From: Gillisia sp.
Lineage (GTDB): Bacteria > Bacteroidota > Bacteroidia > Flavobacteriales > Flavobacteriaceae
Length of the DNA: 64,000 bases
Reading direction: 5' to 3'
NCBI GenBank assembly: GCA_024635655.1
Contig: JAGXIL010000085.1
Coordinates: 1-64,000, forward strand
Shown in pieces: positions 26,804-38,063 of the stretch (positions within the stretch are counted from its first letter, which is position 1; every line of letters begins with the position of its first letter). The position numbers and the translations under genes are program-made. Under the pieces are notes generated by a model. It saw only the letters and a program-made list of their open reading frames with translations. It had not been told where the DNA came from and did not search any database.

Positions 26804-27208
26804 TTATTCATAAAAGTCCCGGAACATTTCTTCTGAAATCTTAACGGGCCTTTTTGTATCGGCATCCATGAGGCACCAGGTAGATTTTGCCTGGATAAGT
26901 ATTTTATCAGTTGCTTTACTTCGAATTACCACATGTCGTTGCGAGGTTACGTGAGTATGTTCCCCTACATAGGTTTGAAGCAGGATCTCGTCTCCCAAAA
27001 AAGCCTGCCCCTTATAGTCGATCTCGTGACGCACTACCACCCAAAAATAATTTTCCTGTATCTCCCGGGGAGCTTTTTCTTTCCAGTGGATCTTGGCTAT
27101 GTCCTCCATCCACTGCACGTACCTCACATTGTTGACGTGCTGTAACTCATCAAGATCGTCTTTAGTGACTTCTATACATTTTTCAAATATTTCGGGTTTC
27201 CTGCTCAT
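26804..27208 (-). CDS. Acyl-CoA thioesterase, 4HBT hotdog family
   Basis: A 134-residue single hotdog domain. ELQHVNNVRYVQWMEDIAKI (about 20-39) is the central helix and its lead-in with the Asn/Asp area typical of the 4-hydroxybenzoyl-CoA thioesterase type, followed by EIDYKGQAFLGDEILLQTYV. Probable cytoplasmic acyl-CoA thioesterase; substrate unknown. Its ATG overlaps the upstream glutaminyl cyclase gene's stop by 4 bases, so the two are coupled. Confidence 0.88.
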   Translation of the reverse strand: MSRKPEIFEKCIEVTKDDLDELQHVNNVRYVQWMEDIAKIHWKEKAPREIQENYFWVVVRHEIDYKGQAFLGDEILLQTYVGEHTHVTSQRHVVIRSKATDKILIQAKSTWCLMDADTKRPVKISEEMFRDFYE

Positions 27209-28257
27209 TTTCTTACTATTTCTACTTCAAATAATTTATCCCAGTTTTTTCCGGTAACATATAATTTTTTTGTGTTTGGGTTGTAAGCAATCCCATTTAA
27301 TACATCGAGTTTATCGTGTTGGGTAACCCGGTCCCGGAGACCCTGAAAATTGATCAAACCTTCTATAGCCCCATTTTCAGGGTTAATTATGGCTACCCCG
27401 TCCTTTTGATATGTGTTGGCATAAATTTTTCCTTCTACCCATTCCAGTTCATTCAGTTGGGTAGAAATAGATTTGTGTGTGGTAGGCTGAATATAAGATT
27501 CTTCAGCAAGGGTATTTCCATTCAGGATCCATATTCTTTCAGTGCCGTCACTTTTATAAAACCGGCTGCCGTCATTACATAAACCCCAGCCTTCTTCACT
27601 TTGGTTGTATTTGAAAACTCCTGTACGTTCAAGACCCTCAACATCGTAAATAAGCCCTTCGCCTTCATTCCAGGTAAGCTGGTAGATCTTATGGTTTAAG
27701 ATCGACAAACCTTCCCCAAAGTATTTATCGGCAATTTCAACCTTTTCCAAGACTTCACCGGTCTCAAAATTCGTTTTTCGCAGGGTAGATCTTCCATACT
27801 GCCCCGTACTTTCATATAAGGTATCCCGATAAAATTCCAGCCCCTGGGTATAGGCATCCCGGTTGTGAGGATAGCTGTTAATAACATTATAGTTGTAAAC
27901 CACCGGAGCGGTATTGTTGTAGATCTTCACAGGAATGTGAATGGTGTCTGTCTCCCCTTCAGAATATACCATAGCACTAATGCGCTGGTTTCCCAGTTTT
28001 TGATCCTCCAGTTGGATCTTTACCGAAGTTTTATCTTCCTGTTGTAATACTTCCTCGTCAAAATAAAACCTCGTGGAGTCAATTTCCCTGTTCTTCAGAT
28101 TTTTTATGGTTACTTCAATGGTTTCTCCCAACTGAAATTGTGATTGAGGGTTTGAAATACTTAAAGAAAAATCACTTGTTTTTTTATCAGAATTACTTCC
28201 GCAGGAAAACAGAAAAAGGGTTAAAATAAACAAATACAGGAGGTTAACTTTCTTCAT
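27205..28257 (-). CDS. Glutaminyl-peptide cyclotransferase (plant/bacterial beta-propeller type), lipoprotein
   Basis: A 350-residue lipoprotein (MKKVNLLYLFILTLFLFSC, Cys19). After an N-terminal beta-sandwich-like region (about 30-115) the glutamine cyclotransferase propeller begins with YNVINSYPHNRDAYTQGLEF and ESTGQYGRSTLRK, followed by YFGEGLSILNHKIYQLTW and the C-terminal LNGIAYNPNTKKLYVTGKNW. Predicted to form N-terminal pyroglutamate on exported proteins. The short hotdog thioesterase overlaps its 3' end. Confidence 0.9.
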   Translation of the reverse strand: MKKVNLLYLFILTLFLFSCGSNSDKKTSDFSLSISNPQSQFQLGETIEVTIKNLKNREIDSTRFYFDEEVLQQEDKTSVKIQLEDQKLGNQRISAMVYSEGETDTIHIPVKIYNNTAPVVYNYNVINSYPHNRDAYTQGLEFYRDTLYESTGQYGRSTLRKTNFETGEVLEKVEIADKYFGEGLSILNHKIYQLTWNEGEGLIYDVEGLERTGVFKYNQSEEGWGLCNDGSRFYKSDGTERIWILNGNTLAEESYIQPTTHKSISTQLNELEWVEGKIYANTYQKDGVAIINPENGAIEGLINFQGLRDRVTQHDKLDVLNGIAYNPNTKKLYVTGKNWDKLFEVEIVRK

Positions 28258-28309
28258 GAATACGGGAAATATATTTGCGGCTAAATTAATTAATCTAACT
28301 TAAAAATGT

Positions 28310-28341
28310 CTTGTGAAATGGAACAAAGATAGCTATATTTG
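28310..28341 (+). promoter_or_regulatory. Promoter of the SRP RNA
   Basis: TATATTTG (28334-28341) is an exact TAnnTTTG, with CTTG (28310-28313) 20 bases upstream as a one-mismatch -33 element. The predicted start, 5 bases on, coincides with the first base of the SRP RNA stem. Confidence 0.75.
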
Positions 28342-28345
28342 CACC

Positions 28346-28439
28346 GGCAAGTCCCACACAACCAGCTCCTGCTGAATCCCCCAGGGCCGGAAGGCAGCAA
28401 GGGTAAGTGGTCGTAGCGGTGTGATGTGGGTCGCTTGCC
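28346..28439 (+). ncRNA. ffs: Signal recognition particle RNA, small bacterial type
   Basis: About 94 bases. The universally conserved apical part reads CAGGGCCGGAAGGCAGCAAG, containing the GGAA tetraloop region and the asymmetric Ffh-binding loop. The ends pair over GGCAAG(T) and (G)CTTGCC, closing the long hairpin, and a T run follows at 28441. It is the 4.5S form without Alu domain. It binds Ffh and directs nascent membrane proteins to FtsY. The short-chain dehydrogenase gene starts 45 bases beyond. Confidence 0.97.
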
Positions 28440-28484
28440 ATTTTTTGTATCTGATATTTAAATTTAATTGCATCTTTGTGCTCT

Positions 28485-29303
28485 ATGAAAACAGATACTT
28501 CTTCTCAAGTTGTCCTTATTACTGGCGGTTCTTCAGGCATAGGAAAATCCATAGGCGAATTTCTTAAGACCAAAAAATATAAAGTTTACGGCACCAGCAG
28601 AGACCCCTCCAAATTTACCGATTTTCCTTTTGCTCTTGTAAAACTTGACGTCACTCAAAATGACACCATAAATAATGCTGTTTCTGAAATCCTGAAAAAG
28701 GAAGGAAGAATTGATATTCTTATAAATAATGCCGGAATGGGAATCACCGGCCCTATTGAAGAAACTCCGGAAGAAGAGATCAAAAAGGCATTTAACACCA
28801 ATTATTTTGGGGCTATAAATGTTACAAAAGCAGTTCTGCCCCATATGCGAAAGCAGGGAGGGGGATTAGTGATCAATATTACCTCCATTGCCGGTTATAT
28901 GGGCCTTCCCTTCCGCGGAATATATTCTGCTACAAAAGGAGCATTGGAATTAACAACCGAAGCTTTTAGGATAGAGTTAAAGCCTTTTAATATCAAAATG
29001 ACAAACGTGGCTCCCGGGGATTTTGCCACCAATATTGCTGCAGGAAGATATCATGCTCCTGTCCTTGACAATTCTCCTTACAAAAAGTCCTATAAGAATA
29101 CCCTTGATATTATGAATGAGCATGTAAATGCCGGCAAAGATCCGGGGGTGATGGCAAAGGTGATCCTTAAAGTAATGCAAACTCCAGATCCCAAAGCCCA
29201 TTATAAGGTAGGGGAGCCATTGCAAAAATTCTCAATTGTACTGAAGCGTATTTTGCCGGATAAAGTTTATGAGAAAATGTTGCTTAAACATTATAAGTTG
29301 TAA
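28485..29303 (+). CDS. Short-chain dehydrogenase/reductase
   Basis: A 272-residue classical SDR: cofactor motif TGGSSGIGKS (about 12-21), NNAGMGI (about 83-89), catalytic Ser in ITSIAGYMG and the YSATK active-site motif (about 148-152). The cofactor loop suggests NADP (GTSRDPSKF, with Ser-Arg after the second strand). Substrate unknown. The ATG at 28485 is chosen over an upstream TTG; a CATCTTTG element just before it could give a very short leader. Confidence 0.93.
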   Translation: MKTDTSSQVVLITGGSSGIGKSIGEFLKTKKYKVYGTSRDPSKFTDFPFALVKLDVTQNDTINNAVSEILKKEGRIDILINNAGMGITGPIEETPEEEIKKAFNTNYFGAINVTKAVLPHMRKQGGGLVINITSIAGYMGLPFRGIYSATKGALELTTEAFRIELKPFNIKMTNVAPGDFATNIAAGRYHAPVLDNSPYKKSYKNTLDIMNEHVNAGKDPGVMAKVILKVMQTPDPKAHYKVGEPLQKFSIVLKRILPDKVYEKMLLKHYKL

Positions 29304-29364
29304 TTTTACACTACGCTACCAAAAGTTCATTTTATCATTTTAAAACACAACTAAAAAACAGGAT

Positions 29365-30018
29365 ATGAAATTTTTTATTGATACTGCAAATCTTGAACAA
29401 ATCAAAGAAGCTCAGGATCTTGGAGTACTTGATGGTGTAACCACCAATCCATCTTTAATGGCTAAAGAAGGAATAACCGGCAGAGAAAATATTTTAAATC
29501 ACTACAAACAAATTTGTGAAATAGTTGATGGAGACGTAAGTGCGGAAGTTATTGCTACATCTTTTGATGAAATAGTAAGTGAGGGTGAAGAACTGGCTAA
29601 GTTGCACAACCAGATCGTGGTGAAGGTGCCAATGATCAAAGAAGGCATAAAAGCCATTAAATATTTTAGCGACAAAGGGATCAGAACAAATTGTACCCTG
29701 GTTTTTTCTGCAGGACAGGCATTATTGGCCGCTAAAGCAGGTGCATCTTATGTTTCTCCTTTCATAGGCAGGCTTGATGATATCTCTACTGATGGTTTAA
29801 ACCTGATCGCTGATATTAGATTGATCTACGATAATTATGGTTATGAAACACAGATCCTTGCAGCATCTGTAAGACACTCTATGCATATCATTGAGTGCGC
29901 TAAGATTGGTGCTGATGTGATGACAGGGCCGCTTTCGTCTATTACAAGTTTATTAAATCATCCTTTAACTGATAGTGGACTGGAAAAATTTCTTGCCGAC
30001 TATAAAAAAGGGAACTAA
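29365..30018 (+). CDS. Small transaldolase (TalC/fructose-6-phosphate aldolase family)
   Basis: A 217-residue TIM-barrel protein of the short transaldolase group. The N-terminus [20 protein letters not shown] and [13 protein letters not shown] are typical; the Schiff-base lysine lies in QIVVKVPMI (about 81-89), and [10 protein letters not shown] and the phosphate-binding region near [12 protein letters not shown] follow. Expected reaction: transfer of a dihydroxyacetone unit between sugar phosphates in the non-oxidative pentose phosphate pathway. The distinction between transaldolase and aldolase cannot be made here with certainty. A terminator follows. Confidence 0.93.
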   Translation: MKFFIDTANLEQIKEAQDLGVLDGVTTNPSLMAKEGITGRENILNHYKQICEIVDGDVSAEVIATSFDEIVSEGEELAKLHNQIVVKVPMIKEGIKAIKYFSDKGIRTNCTLVFSAGQALLAAKAGASYVSPFIGRLDDISTDGLNLIADIRLIYDNYGYETQILAASVRHSMHIIECAKIGADVMTGPLSSITSLLNHPLTDSGLEKFLADYKKGN

Positions 30019-30040
30019 GATATATTCCGCTTTATAAGTA

Positions 30041-30077
30041 AAAAAGCCATGAGGAAGATCCCTCAGGGCTTTTTTAT
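30041..30077. terminator. Bidirectional terminator between the transaldolase and TlpA-like genes
   Basis: AAAAAAGCC...GAGG and CCTC...GGCTTTTTT form an inverted repeat between two converging genes, with A and T tracts at the outer ends. Confidence 0.85.
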
Positions 30078-30081
30078 CGAT

Positions 30082-31524
30082 TTAGCGATAACTATATTGT
30101 CCTTCTTCTCCACTCAGGAATTCCAGGATCCTGGTTTCCAGATCAAGGCTATTCATTTTAATATTCCCAATTATTATCTTTCCGGAAGCATCCAGGAACA
30201 TTAATTTGTTAAGGTAATTCTTTAACAGCTTTTCATTCACGGTTATAGAAGTCATTTTGTATTCATATTTTTCCTGATATCCATTATTTTTAATGATTCC
30301 TTTCCATTCTTCAAATTGATCCTTATCTACGTTGATCCCAATAAAATCTATTTCAGGATATTTCTCCCGCAGATCAGTAACAATACTTTGCTGCCAATAA
30401 TAGTGATAAGGAGAATTGACAGACCAGTGATAAGTGATCTTGAATCTTTTGGAAATATCGTTTAATCTTATCTTTTTATTTTGTGTATTCAACAAGGTTA
30501 GTTGACCAAGGCTTTTTCCCGGGAGGAGTGCGTTTTGCAAGCCTGCCATCTGCTGAAAATCTTCTGTGCGTTTCCCTGAATAATTTATCTCTTCGAGGTG
30601 AGCAAGAATATTTTCGATTTGCTCCCGGTTTTTCGAATAAATAATGCCCCGGGCAGCAAGACGATCTATAAAGCGGTTCTTGGTTCTTTTGTTTTTAATT
30701 AAAGAGTCGGCAAGGGTTATACGCCTGTTAATATTTTGATGATCGGTAAGGTTAAAACACCCTACATTTTCTGAGCTAACTATATTACAATCTTCAAGCG
30801 AGCGGGTCCTGAGATAATCATCAATAAGATTTAAATAAACGTAGTAATCATCCAGTTCTTCATCATTGAAATTAATCTCTTTCCGGTAGGAGTGAAAGTC
30901 TGCAGGGATTTTTTCCACATCATCCTTTGAATACCTTCTAACGAGATACGCATAACGTTCTCTTAGATCATAGAATTCATAATTTATAGAAGCGTTTGCA
31001 ATTTTGAGGAATTCTTTTGAAAAATCATTCTTTCTATCCAGCTCTTTCAACTCCTGTAATCTGTTCTCCCTTATAGAATCGGTTTTATCTGCAAATGCTG
31101 AAGGGTCTAATTCGTAAGAACCAAGGATAAAATCATTGTTCTTTTGGTTGAGGAGGTACATTTCGTTCAGGTAATTACTTTTTTCAGCTCCCTCCCCACT
31201 AAAGGCCAGCGATTCATCAAATTCCATGGTATTGACAAAAACCATCATACTGTCCCCCGGCTCCAAATATAGCACCTGGTTTTCCGGTGGATGTTTTAAA
31301 ACATATAAACCTTTTTCTGAAGAGCTGAGGTTGCCCCCAAAACGATTATTTTCATCGAGATAAAAGGTGTCTACCACAACATTTTCCCGAAGCAGAACTA
31401 TATAATCACTTGTTGGATTTACAATAAGGCCTCCTATATACATTTCCTGAGGAGTTGAAATGCCTTTCTTGCACGCAGTAAGTGCGCACAGGATAAGAAG
31501 GGGTAACAATATTTTAAACTTCAT
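30082..31524 (-). CDS. TlpA/thioredoxin-like lipoprotein lacking the CxxC motif
   Basis: A 480-residue lipoprotein (MKFKILLPLLILCALTAC). The first 120 residues resemble the DUF4369-like beta domain that precedes thioredoxin domains in many Bacteroidota lipoproteins; a helical middle part follows. The C-terminal 145 residues read as a TlpA-type thioredoxin fold (GKSLGQLTLLNTQNKKIRLN, EIDFIGINVDKDQFEEWK, LMFLDASGKII). Where the active-site WCxxC should stand the sequence is HWSVNSPYHYYW, so no redox cysteines are present. It is probably a binding or structural protein rather than a disulfide enzyme. Low certainty on role. Confidence 0.78.
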   Translation of the reverse strand: MKFKILLPLLILCALTACKKGISTPQEMYIGGLIVNPTSDYIVLLRENVVVDTFYLDENNRFGGNLSSSEKGLYVLKHPPENQVLYLEPGDSMMVFVNTMEFDESLAFSGEGAEKSNYLNEMYLLNQKNNDFILGSYELDPSAFADKTDSIRENRLQELKELDRKNDFSKEFLKIANASINYEFYDLRERYAYLVRRYSKDDVEKIPADFHSYRKEINFNDEELDDYYVYLNLIDDYLRTRSLEDCNIVSSENVGCFNLTDHQNINRRITLADSLIKNKRTKNRFIDRLAARGIIYSKNREQIENILAHLEEINYSGKRTEDFQQMAGLQNALLPGKSLGQLTLLNTQNKKIRLNDISKRFKITYHWSVNSPYHYYWQQSIVTDLREKYPEIDFIGINVDKDQFEEWKGIIKNNGYQEKYEYKMTSITVNEKLLKNYLNKLMFLDASGKIIIGNIKMNSLDLETRILEFLSGEEGQYSYR

Positions 31525-31553
31525 TAGGGGTTTTAAAGGAGTGGGTAAGCTAA

Positions 31554-33329
<1,776 letters not shown>

Positions 33330-33349
33330 ATATTTAAATAAATTAATAA

Positions 33350-33395
33350 AGGGAACTACAAAGGCTTAATACCCTTCTGTAGTTCCCTATTTTTT
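33350..33395. terminator. Terminator between ABC-F gene and convergent small genes
   Basis: AGGGAACTACA and TGTAGTTCCCT pair around a loop with additional AAGG/CCTT pairs, followed by ATTTTTTG on the plus strand. Confidence 0.88.
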
Positions 33396-33411
33396 GTTTT
33401 TAGAATATAGA

Positions 33412-33609
33412 TTACATTCCTTTATAATATTTCCATAGATCGTATATTCCAAATCCTATAAATGCTATTGCCAGGATAAACCCCAGGATATTTTCATTAA
33501 AGTCACTGGAAAGCGTGTAGACCCTATAGGTGCCGTAGCCTAAAAAAATAATTCCTAATATAAGATTCCAGATATTCCTTTTTTGTGGGGTAGTATTATT
33601 CTCCATCCT
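33412..33609 (-). CDS. Small hypothetical membrane protein
   Basis: A 65-residue protein with two predicted membrane helices (IWNLILGIIFLGYGTYRVY and ILGFILAIAFIGFGIYDLW), cytoplasmic charged ends. No family recognised. Its start overlaps the end of the DUF2007 gene by 14 bases, suggesting coupled translation. Confidence 0.7.
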   Translation of the reverse strand, partial: RMENNTTPQKRNIWNLILGIIFLGYGTYRVYTLSSDFNENILGFILAIAFIGFGIYDLWKYYKGM

Positions 33610-33850
33610 TAAAATCTTCAGGAAAGGTGGTTCGGGCGATCTTACGTGCCATGTCATAATGCGGTTTGTCAACAAACAGCATTACCTGTCCCGGCAATCC
33701 GCCTCCAAATCCTCCCCGCAGGCCAGATTCAAAGTCGTTTCGTATTCGGGTTGCTATTCCCTCTTTATTGAGAATTTCATCGAGGTAACTGACATTTACT
33801 TCAGAACCTGTATAGACTCTTTGGTAATCATAATCTTCTTCTGTACTCAT
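33596..33850 (-). CDS. DUF2007 domain protein
   Basis: An 84-residue protein of the putative signal-transducing DUF2007 group: YQRVYTGSEVNVSYLDEILN, a helix after the first strand, GIATRIRNDF and a closing strand-helix LFVDKPHYDMARKIART. The ACT/PII-like fold is known for the family; ligand unknown. Forms a pair with the overlapping small membrane protein. Confidence 0.82.
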   Translation of the reverse strand: MSTEEDYDYQRVYTGSEVNVSYLDEILNKEGIATRIRNDFESGLRGGFGGGLPGQVMLFVDKPHYDMARKIARTTFPEDFKDGE

Positions 33851-33923
33851 GGGATAAATTTTGTTAAACCAATGTACACATTAGCAATGGAAAGAGGTAA
33901 GTTTTTAAAAAGAGTTTAACGTT

Positions 33924-34649
33924 CTAGGCATTGAAATAGATGCTGTTCCAGATAGCTGAGCTAAAATTTTTCCCGAATTTAAATCCGTAAAAAATGGCCA
34001 GTGCAGTTATCCACTTGAACATAAAAAAGAAAAGAACAAAGAATTCAGTTGTAGTTTGTTCCTGGCTGAACATCCCAGAAGGAATGAGAACGGTAAAAAT
34101 TAAACTCAGGGCAAATAAAAAGAACATGAAATTTTCCAGTTGACGAAAAGGCCACATCATGATCTTCCGCAAAGGGTGCAGGTCTCTGCCCCAGGAATGA
34201 ATGAGATAGTAATATTGATTGCCAATAGGAGCAAAAAGTAAAGGATCATCGGCGTTTTTCAACTTGAAAACGCTGGCAGGTGCCATGATCTTAAATCCTT
34301 TGAGAGAAATATCGTGAGCCTTTTCTACCTCCTTTATTTTTATAATAGCCTCATAAGGCAGCTCGGCTTTAAATAATGCTGAATTGAGGAATCTGAGCCG
34401 GTAATTCACACATATCTTTTCAATATCGTCCAGGTGAAAGATCCTGTCAGGATGAAGTCGGTCCGGGAGAAAAGGATTTGAAATATGATCGTCACTATTA
34501 TTCTGAAGGATCTTCAGGATCTTATCTTCTCTCGCGGTTTCGTCCCTGAAAATTTGATGAACTGTTTGAAGCAAATCCTGCTCAGCAATACGCTTTTTTC
34601 TGTTCTGAAGAATTTTTTCCGGAATGTTTATTCGCTTCAATTTCATCAT
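33924..34649 (-). CDS. Hypothetical protein with two C-terminal membrane helices
   Basis: A 241-residue protein not recognised as a named family. The first 165 residues are soluble and basic (KILQNRKKRIAEQDLLQTVH, then RIFHLDDIEKICVNYRLRFL), with a PIGNQYYYLIHSWGRDLHPL stretch before two hydrophobic helices (FMFFLFALSLIFTVLI and FFVLFFFMFKWITALAIFYG). It may be a membrane-tethered protein conserved in Flavobacteriaceae. Single-gene unit. Confidence 0.75.
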   Translation of the reverse strand: MMKLKRINIPEKILQNRKKRIAEQDLLQTVHQIFRDETAREDKILKILQNNSDDHISNPFLPDRLHPDRIFHLDDIEKICVNYRLRFLNSALFKAELPYEAIIKIKEVEKAHDISLKGFKIMAPASVFKLKNADDPLLFAPIGNQYYYLIHSWGRDLHPLRKIMMWPFRQLENFMFFLFALSLIFTVLIPSGMFSQEQTTTEFFVLFFFMFKWITALAIFYGFKFGKNFSSAIWNSIYFNA

Positions 34650-34835
34650 CCAATCTTTGAATAACTAAATTAACTAATTGATCCTGAAGAAACAATGGAT
34701 TATTAAAAAAAATTAGTGGCTCGTAGTAATTATTTTTTTACTCTGAACATGAGTTAATTCACTCCCAATTTGCTACAAATTAAGAACCGTCCAAGAGGTA
34801 ACAACGTTAATTTGAATATAATTAAAAATAAAATT

Positions 34836-35408
34836 ATGAAAAAGATCAAATTTTTAGCGATCGCATTAATGATCGGAACATTTACGATGAGTGGGAGCCT
34901 GCAGGCCCAGGGATCTAAAGAAAACTCTAAAATGGTTGGTGGTGCAGAAATGTATCCCAATAAGAATATTGTAGAGAACGCTGTGAATTCGAAAGACCAC
35001 ACCACTCTTGTGGCGGCAGTACAGGCAGCAGACCTGGTGACAGTACTTCAAGGGGAAGGTCCCTTTACAGTTTTTGCTCCTACCAATGCAGCTTTCGAAA
35101 AATTACCTGCAGGGACTGTAGAAAATTTATTGAAGCCTGAGAACAAGGAGATGTTGCAAGGTATCCTAACTTACCACGTAATTGCCGGTGATTTTAAAGC
35201 TGCTGATGTAGTTGCTGCAATTGAAAAAAGTAACGGAACTGCTACTTTTAAAACAGTGAATGGAACAGATTTAAAAGCTATGTTAGATGGGGATAACGTG
35301 AAATTACAGGATGCTGCTGGAAATGTTGCCACTGTAACTTTAGCCGATGTGAATCAATCTAATGGTGTGATTCACGTTTTGGATACAGTTTTACTGCCTT
35401 CAAAATAA
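34836..35408 (+). CDS. Secreted fasciclin domain protein
   Basis: A 190-residue protein: signal peptide (MKKIKFLAIALMIGTFTMSG, ending near LQAQG), then one fasciclin (FAS1) domain with both conserved boxes, FTVFAPTNAAFEKLPAG (H1) and SNGVIHVLDTVLLPS (H2), and the intervening LTYHVIAGDFKA. FAS1 domains mediate adhesion and occur as single-domain secreted proteins in marine Bacteroidota. Start at 34836 gives the proper signal peptide; the longer frame does not. Confidence 0.95.
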   Translation: MKKIKFLAIALMIGTFTMSGSLQAQGSKENSKMVGGAEMYPNKNIVENAVNSKDHTTLVAAVQAADLVTVLQGEGPFTVFAPTNAAFEKLPAGTVENLLKPENKEMLQGILTYHVIAGDFKAADVVAAIEKSNGTATFKTVNGTDLKAMLDGDNVKLQDAAGNVATVTLADVNQSNGVIHVLDTVLLPSK

Positions 35409-35445
35409 GAGGTTTTATTCTACCCTAAATTTAAGGAATAAAACT

Positions 35446-35479
35446 AAAAGCCAATTTCAGATTGCTGAAATTGGCTTTT
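35446..35479. terminator. Bidirectional terminator between fasciclin gene and pheT
   Basis: AAAAGCCAATTTCAG and CTGAAATTGGCTTTT are perfect complements around ATTG. Confidence 0.93.
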
Positions 35480-35500
35480 CTGTTTATTTGTTCTTTATAA

Positions 35501-37927
35501 TTATCGAAGTTCTGCCTGGAGATCATTCTCAAAACGCTGTTGAAGCTTTTTCATGATCTTATCTACTGTGGCATCAGTTAAGGTTTTATGCTCATCCTGA
35601 AACATGAAACTAACAGCATAGCTTTTCTTTCCCTCAGGTAAACTGCCGCCCTGGTAAACGTCAAATAGATTAACTTCCTTTAGTAGTTTCTTCTCCGTTT
35701 GTTTGGCTATTTCTTCTACCTGATGGTAATTAACCGAATTATCCAGCAACAAGGCAAAATCCCTTCTTACTACCGGGAATCTTGGAATAGGTGAAAATTT
35801 GGTTTTCCGGGTCCTGGCCGCTTCAAGTACAAGATCCCAGTTAAAATCGGCGTAAAACACTTCCTGATCAATATCAAAGTGTTTAAGTACAGATCTTTTT
35901 AGCACCCCAAATTCTACCAACCTCATTTTTCCAAGGCTCAGGGACAGTCCTTCTGAAAATACATCCAATTTTACTTCTCCTGTTTTTAGCGGCTCAAGGC
36001 CCAGGCGTTCCAGGATCCTTTCAATAATTCCCTTGATATAAAAGAAGTTCCCCGGAAAATCACTTTTGCTCCAGCTTTCTGCAGTTCTGTTTCCTGAAAC
36101 CAGCAGACTCAAATGCTTATTTTCAGCCCGGCCACTCTCATAATTGTGGTAGGTTTTTCCGAATTCAAAAAATTTCAGGTCTGCCTGTTTTCGATTGATA
36201 TTGTAGCTTACCGCCTCCAGCCCTGAAAAGAGCAGGGTTTGTCTCATAACTGAAAGATCCTGGCTAAGAGGGTTTAGAATATTTACATTATACTCTTCTT
36301 TGATCTGTTCACTTAGTTTGTTATAGGAAGGGGTAATAAGAGAATTGGCCATACTTTCATAAAAACCCTGCCCTACGAGTTGATTGGCAATAAGATCCTG
36401 AAGCTTGTAATCTTCAAAGCGGGTAGAATTGGAAACCGAAGCACTAAACTTGCTCCCGAATTCTATATTGTTATACCCATAAACCCTCAAGATCTCCTCG
36501 ATTACATCAGCCTCCCGCTGAACATCTACCCGGTAGGAAGGAATAGTAAGCCCCATACCGGTTTCTGTAATGTTATTCACCCGAATCTCCAGGGAAGCGA
36601 GTATAGATTTTATAGTTTCGGTAGCGAGATTCTGGCCTATTAATTTATTTACCTTTTCAAAAGTGAGAAAAACCTGGAAGTCTTCTATCTTTTTGAAATA
36701 AAGATCTTCTATATCACTGGTGATCTCACCGCCGGCAAGTTCCATAATAAGCAGAGCAGCACGTTTAAGAGCGTATTCGGTAATATTGGGATCAATTCCC
36801 CTTTCATACCTAAAAGAGGCATCTGTATTCAATCCGTGCCTTTTGGCAGTTTTACGCACCGTAACCGGATTAAAATAGGCACTTTCTATAAATATTTTTG
36901 TTGTTGTTTTTGTTACTCCGCTGTGTAGGCCTCCAAAAATTCCGGCTATGGCAAGAGGTTTTTCGGTATCACATATCATAAGATCTTCCTCGTGAAGTTC
37001 TCTTTCTACTTCATCAAGAGTCACAAATTTGGTTCCTGCGGGAAGGGTTTTTACGTGGATCTCTTGTCCTTCAATTTTTTCGGCATCAAAAAAGTGAAGG
37101 GGCTGCCCAAGTTCATGGAGGACGTAATTGGAAATATCTACCAGATTATTTTTTGAGTTTATTCCTATGGCTTTCAATCTGTTCTTAAGCCAGTTAGGAG
37201 ATTCACCTACAGTAATACCTGAAATGGTTAAACTGCAATATCTTGGAGCCAGGCCCGCATCTTTTACCTTTACAGGTATCCTGAAACTGCGGCTGTCTAC
37301 GTGGAAACTGCTCACCGATGGGGTGATCAATTCCAGACTTAGGTCCTGCTGCTGGTAACCCGCCTTGAGATCCCGGGCAACTCCCCAGTGACTCATGGCA
37401 TCGGCCCGGTTGGGAGTGAGGCCTATTTCAAACACGTGGTCTGTCTCAACTTCAAAAACATCAGAAACAGGAGTTCCGGGGTTCAGGTCATTTTCCAGGA
37501 CCATAATTCCTTCATGGCTGGTCCCCAATCCCAGTTCGCTTTCTGAACAAACCATTCCCTCACTGGCCTCTCCGCGAATCTTTCCTTTTTTGATCTCCCA
37601 GGCCTCGCCTTTAGGGTCATAGAGGGTAGTTCCTATAGTAGCCACGGGAACCTTTTGACCTTCGGCAATATTAGGAGCACCACAAACTATTTGCAGTTGT
37701 TCCCCATTGCCTATATCGATCTTACAAACCTTCAATCTATCTGCATTGGGATGGGATATGCAGCTTAGCACATGCCCGGTTACTACCCCTTCAAGTCCGC
37801 CTTTAATGCTTTGAAAATTTTTGATCCCTTCAACTTCAAGACCAAGATCGGTAAGTAAAAAGCCTGTTTCTTCAGGGTTGTTGGGAAGTTTAATAAATTG
37901 TTTAAGCCAGTTGTAAGAAATTTTCAT
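35501..37927 (-). CDS. pheT: Phenylalanine--tRNA ligase beta subunit
   Basis: An 808-residue bacterial-type PheT. Domains in order: B1 and tRNA-binding EMAP-like domain (VVTGHVLSCISHPNADRLKV, VCGAPNI), B3/B4 editing domain, B5 (LATETIKSILASLEI region), the class II-like core (PLSQDLSVMRQTLL) and the C-terminal anticodon-binding FDX-ACB domain (SPIPRFPVVRRDFALLLDNS). Complete length. pheS is not beside it, as is usual in Bacteroidota where the two are separate. Confidence 0.97.
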   Translation of the reverse strand: MKISYNWLKQFIKLPNNPEETGFLLTDLGLEVEGIKNFQSIKGGLEGVVTGHVLSCISHPNADRLKVCKIDIGNGEQLQIVCGAPNIAEGQKVPVATIGTTLYDPKGEAWEIKKGKIRGEASEGMVCSESELGLGTSHEGIMVLENDLNPGTPVSDVFEVETDHVFEIGLTPNRADAMSHWGVARDLKAGYQQQDLSLELITPSVSSFHVDSRSFRIPVKVKDAGLAPRYCSLTISGITVGESPNWLKNRLKAIGINSKNNLVDISNYVLHELGQPLHFFDAEKIEGQEIHVKTLPAGTKFVTLDEVERELHEEDLMICDTEKPLAIAGIFGGLHSGVTKTTTKIFIESAYFNPVTVRKTAKRHGLNTDASFRYERGIDPNITEYALKRAALLIMELAGGEITSDIEDLYFKKIEDFQVFLTFEKVNKLIGQNLATETIKSILASLEIRVNNITETGMGLTIPSYRVDVQREADVIEEILRVYGYNNIEFGSKFSASVSNSTRFEDYKLQDLIANQLVGQGFYESMANSLITPSYNKLSEQIKEEYNVNILNPLSQDLSVMRQTLLFSGLEAVSYNINRKQADLKFFEFGKTYHNYESGRAENKHLSLLVSGNRTAESWSKSDFPGNFFYIKGIIERILERLGLEPLKTGEVKLDVFSEGLSLSLGKMRLVEFGVLKRSVLKHFDIDQEVFYADFNWDLVLEAARTRKTKFSPIPRFPVVRRDFALLLDNSVNYHQVEEIAKQTEKKLLKEVNLFDVYQGGSLPEGKKSYAVSFMFQDEHKTLTDATVDKIMKKLQQRFENDLQAELR

Positions 37928-38063
37928 TAGTTGTTTTTTAACGGAAGTAAAGATAGTATTACCATTGGTTTTGGCATAATTACAATTTTATTTTTAATGA
38001 GAAAATCGGGCATAAGAAAGGGAAATCCTGCGATTCCCCTTTAAAATGATTTAAATTCAGAAT

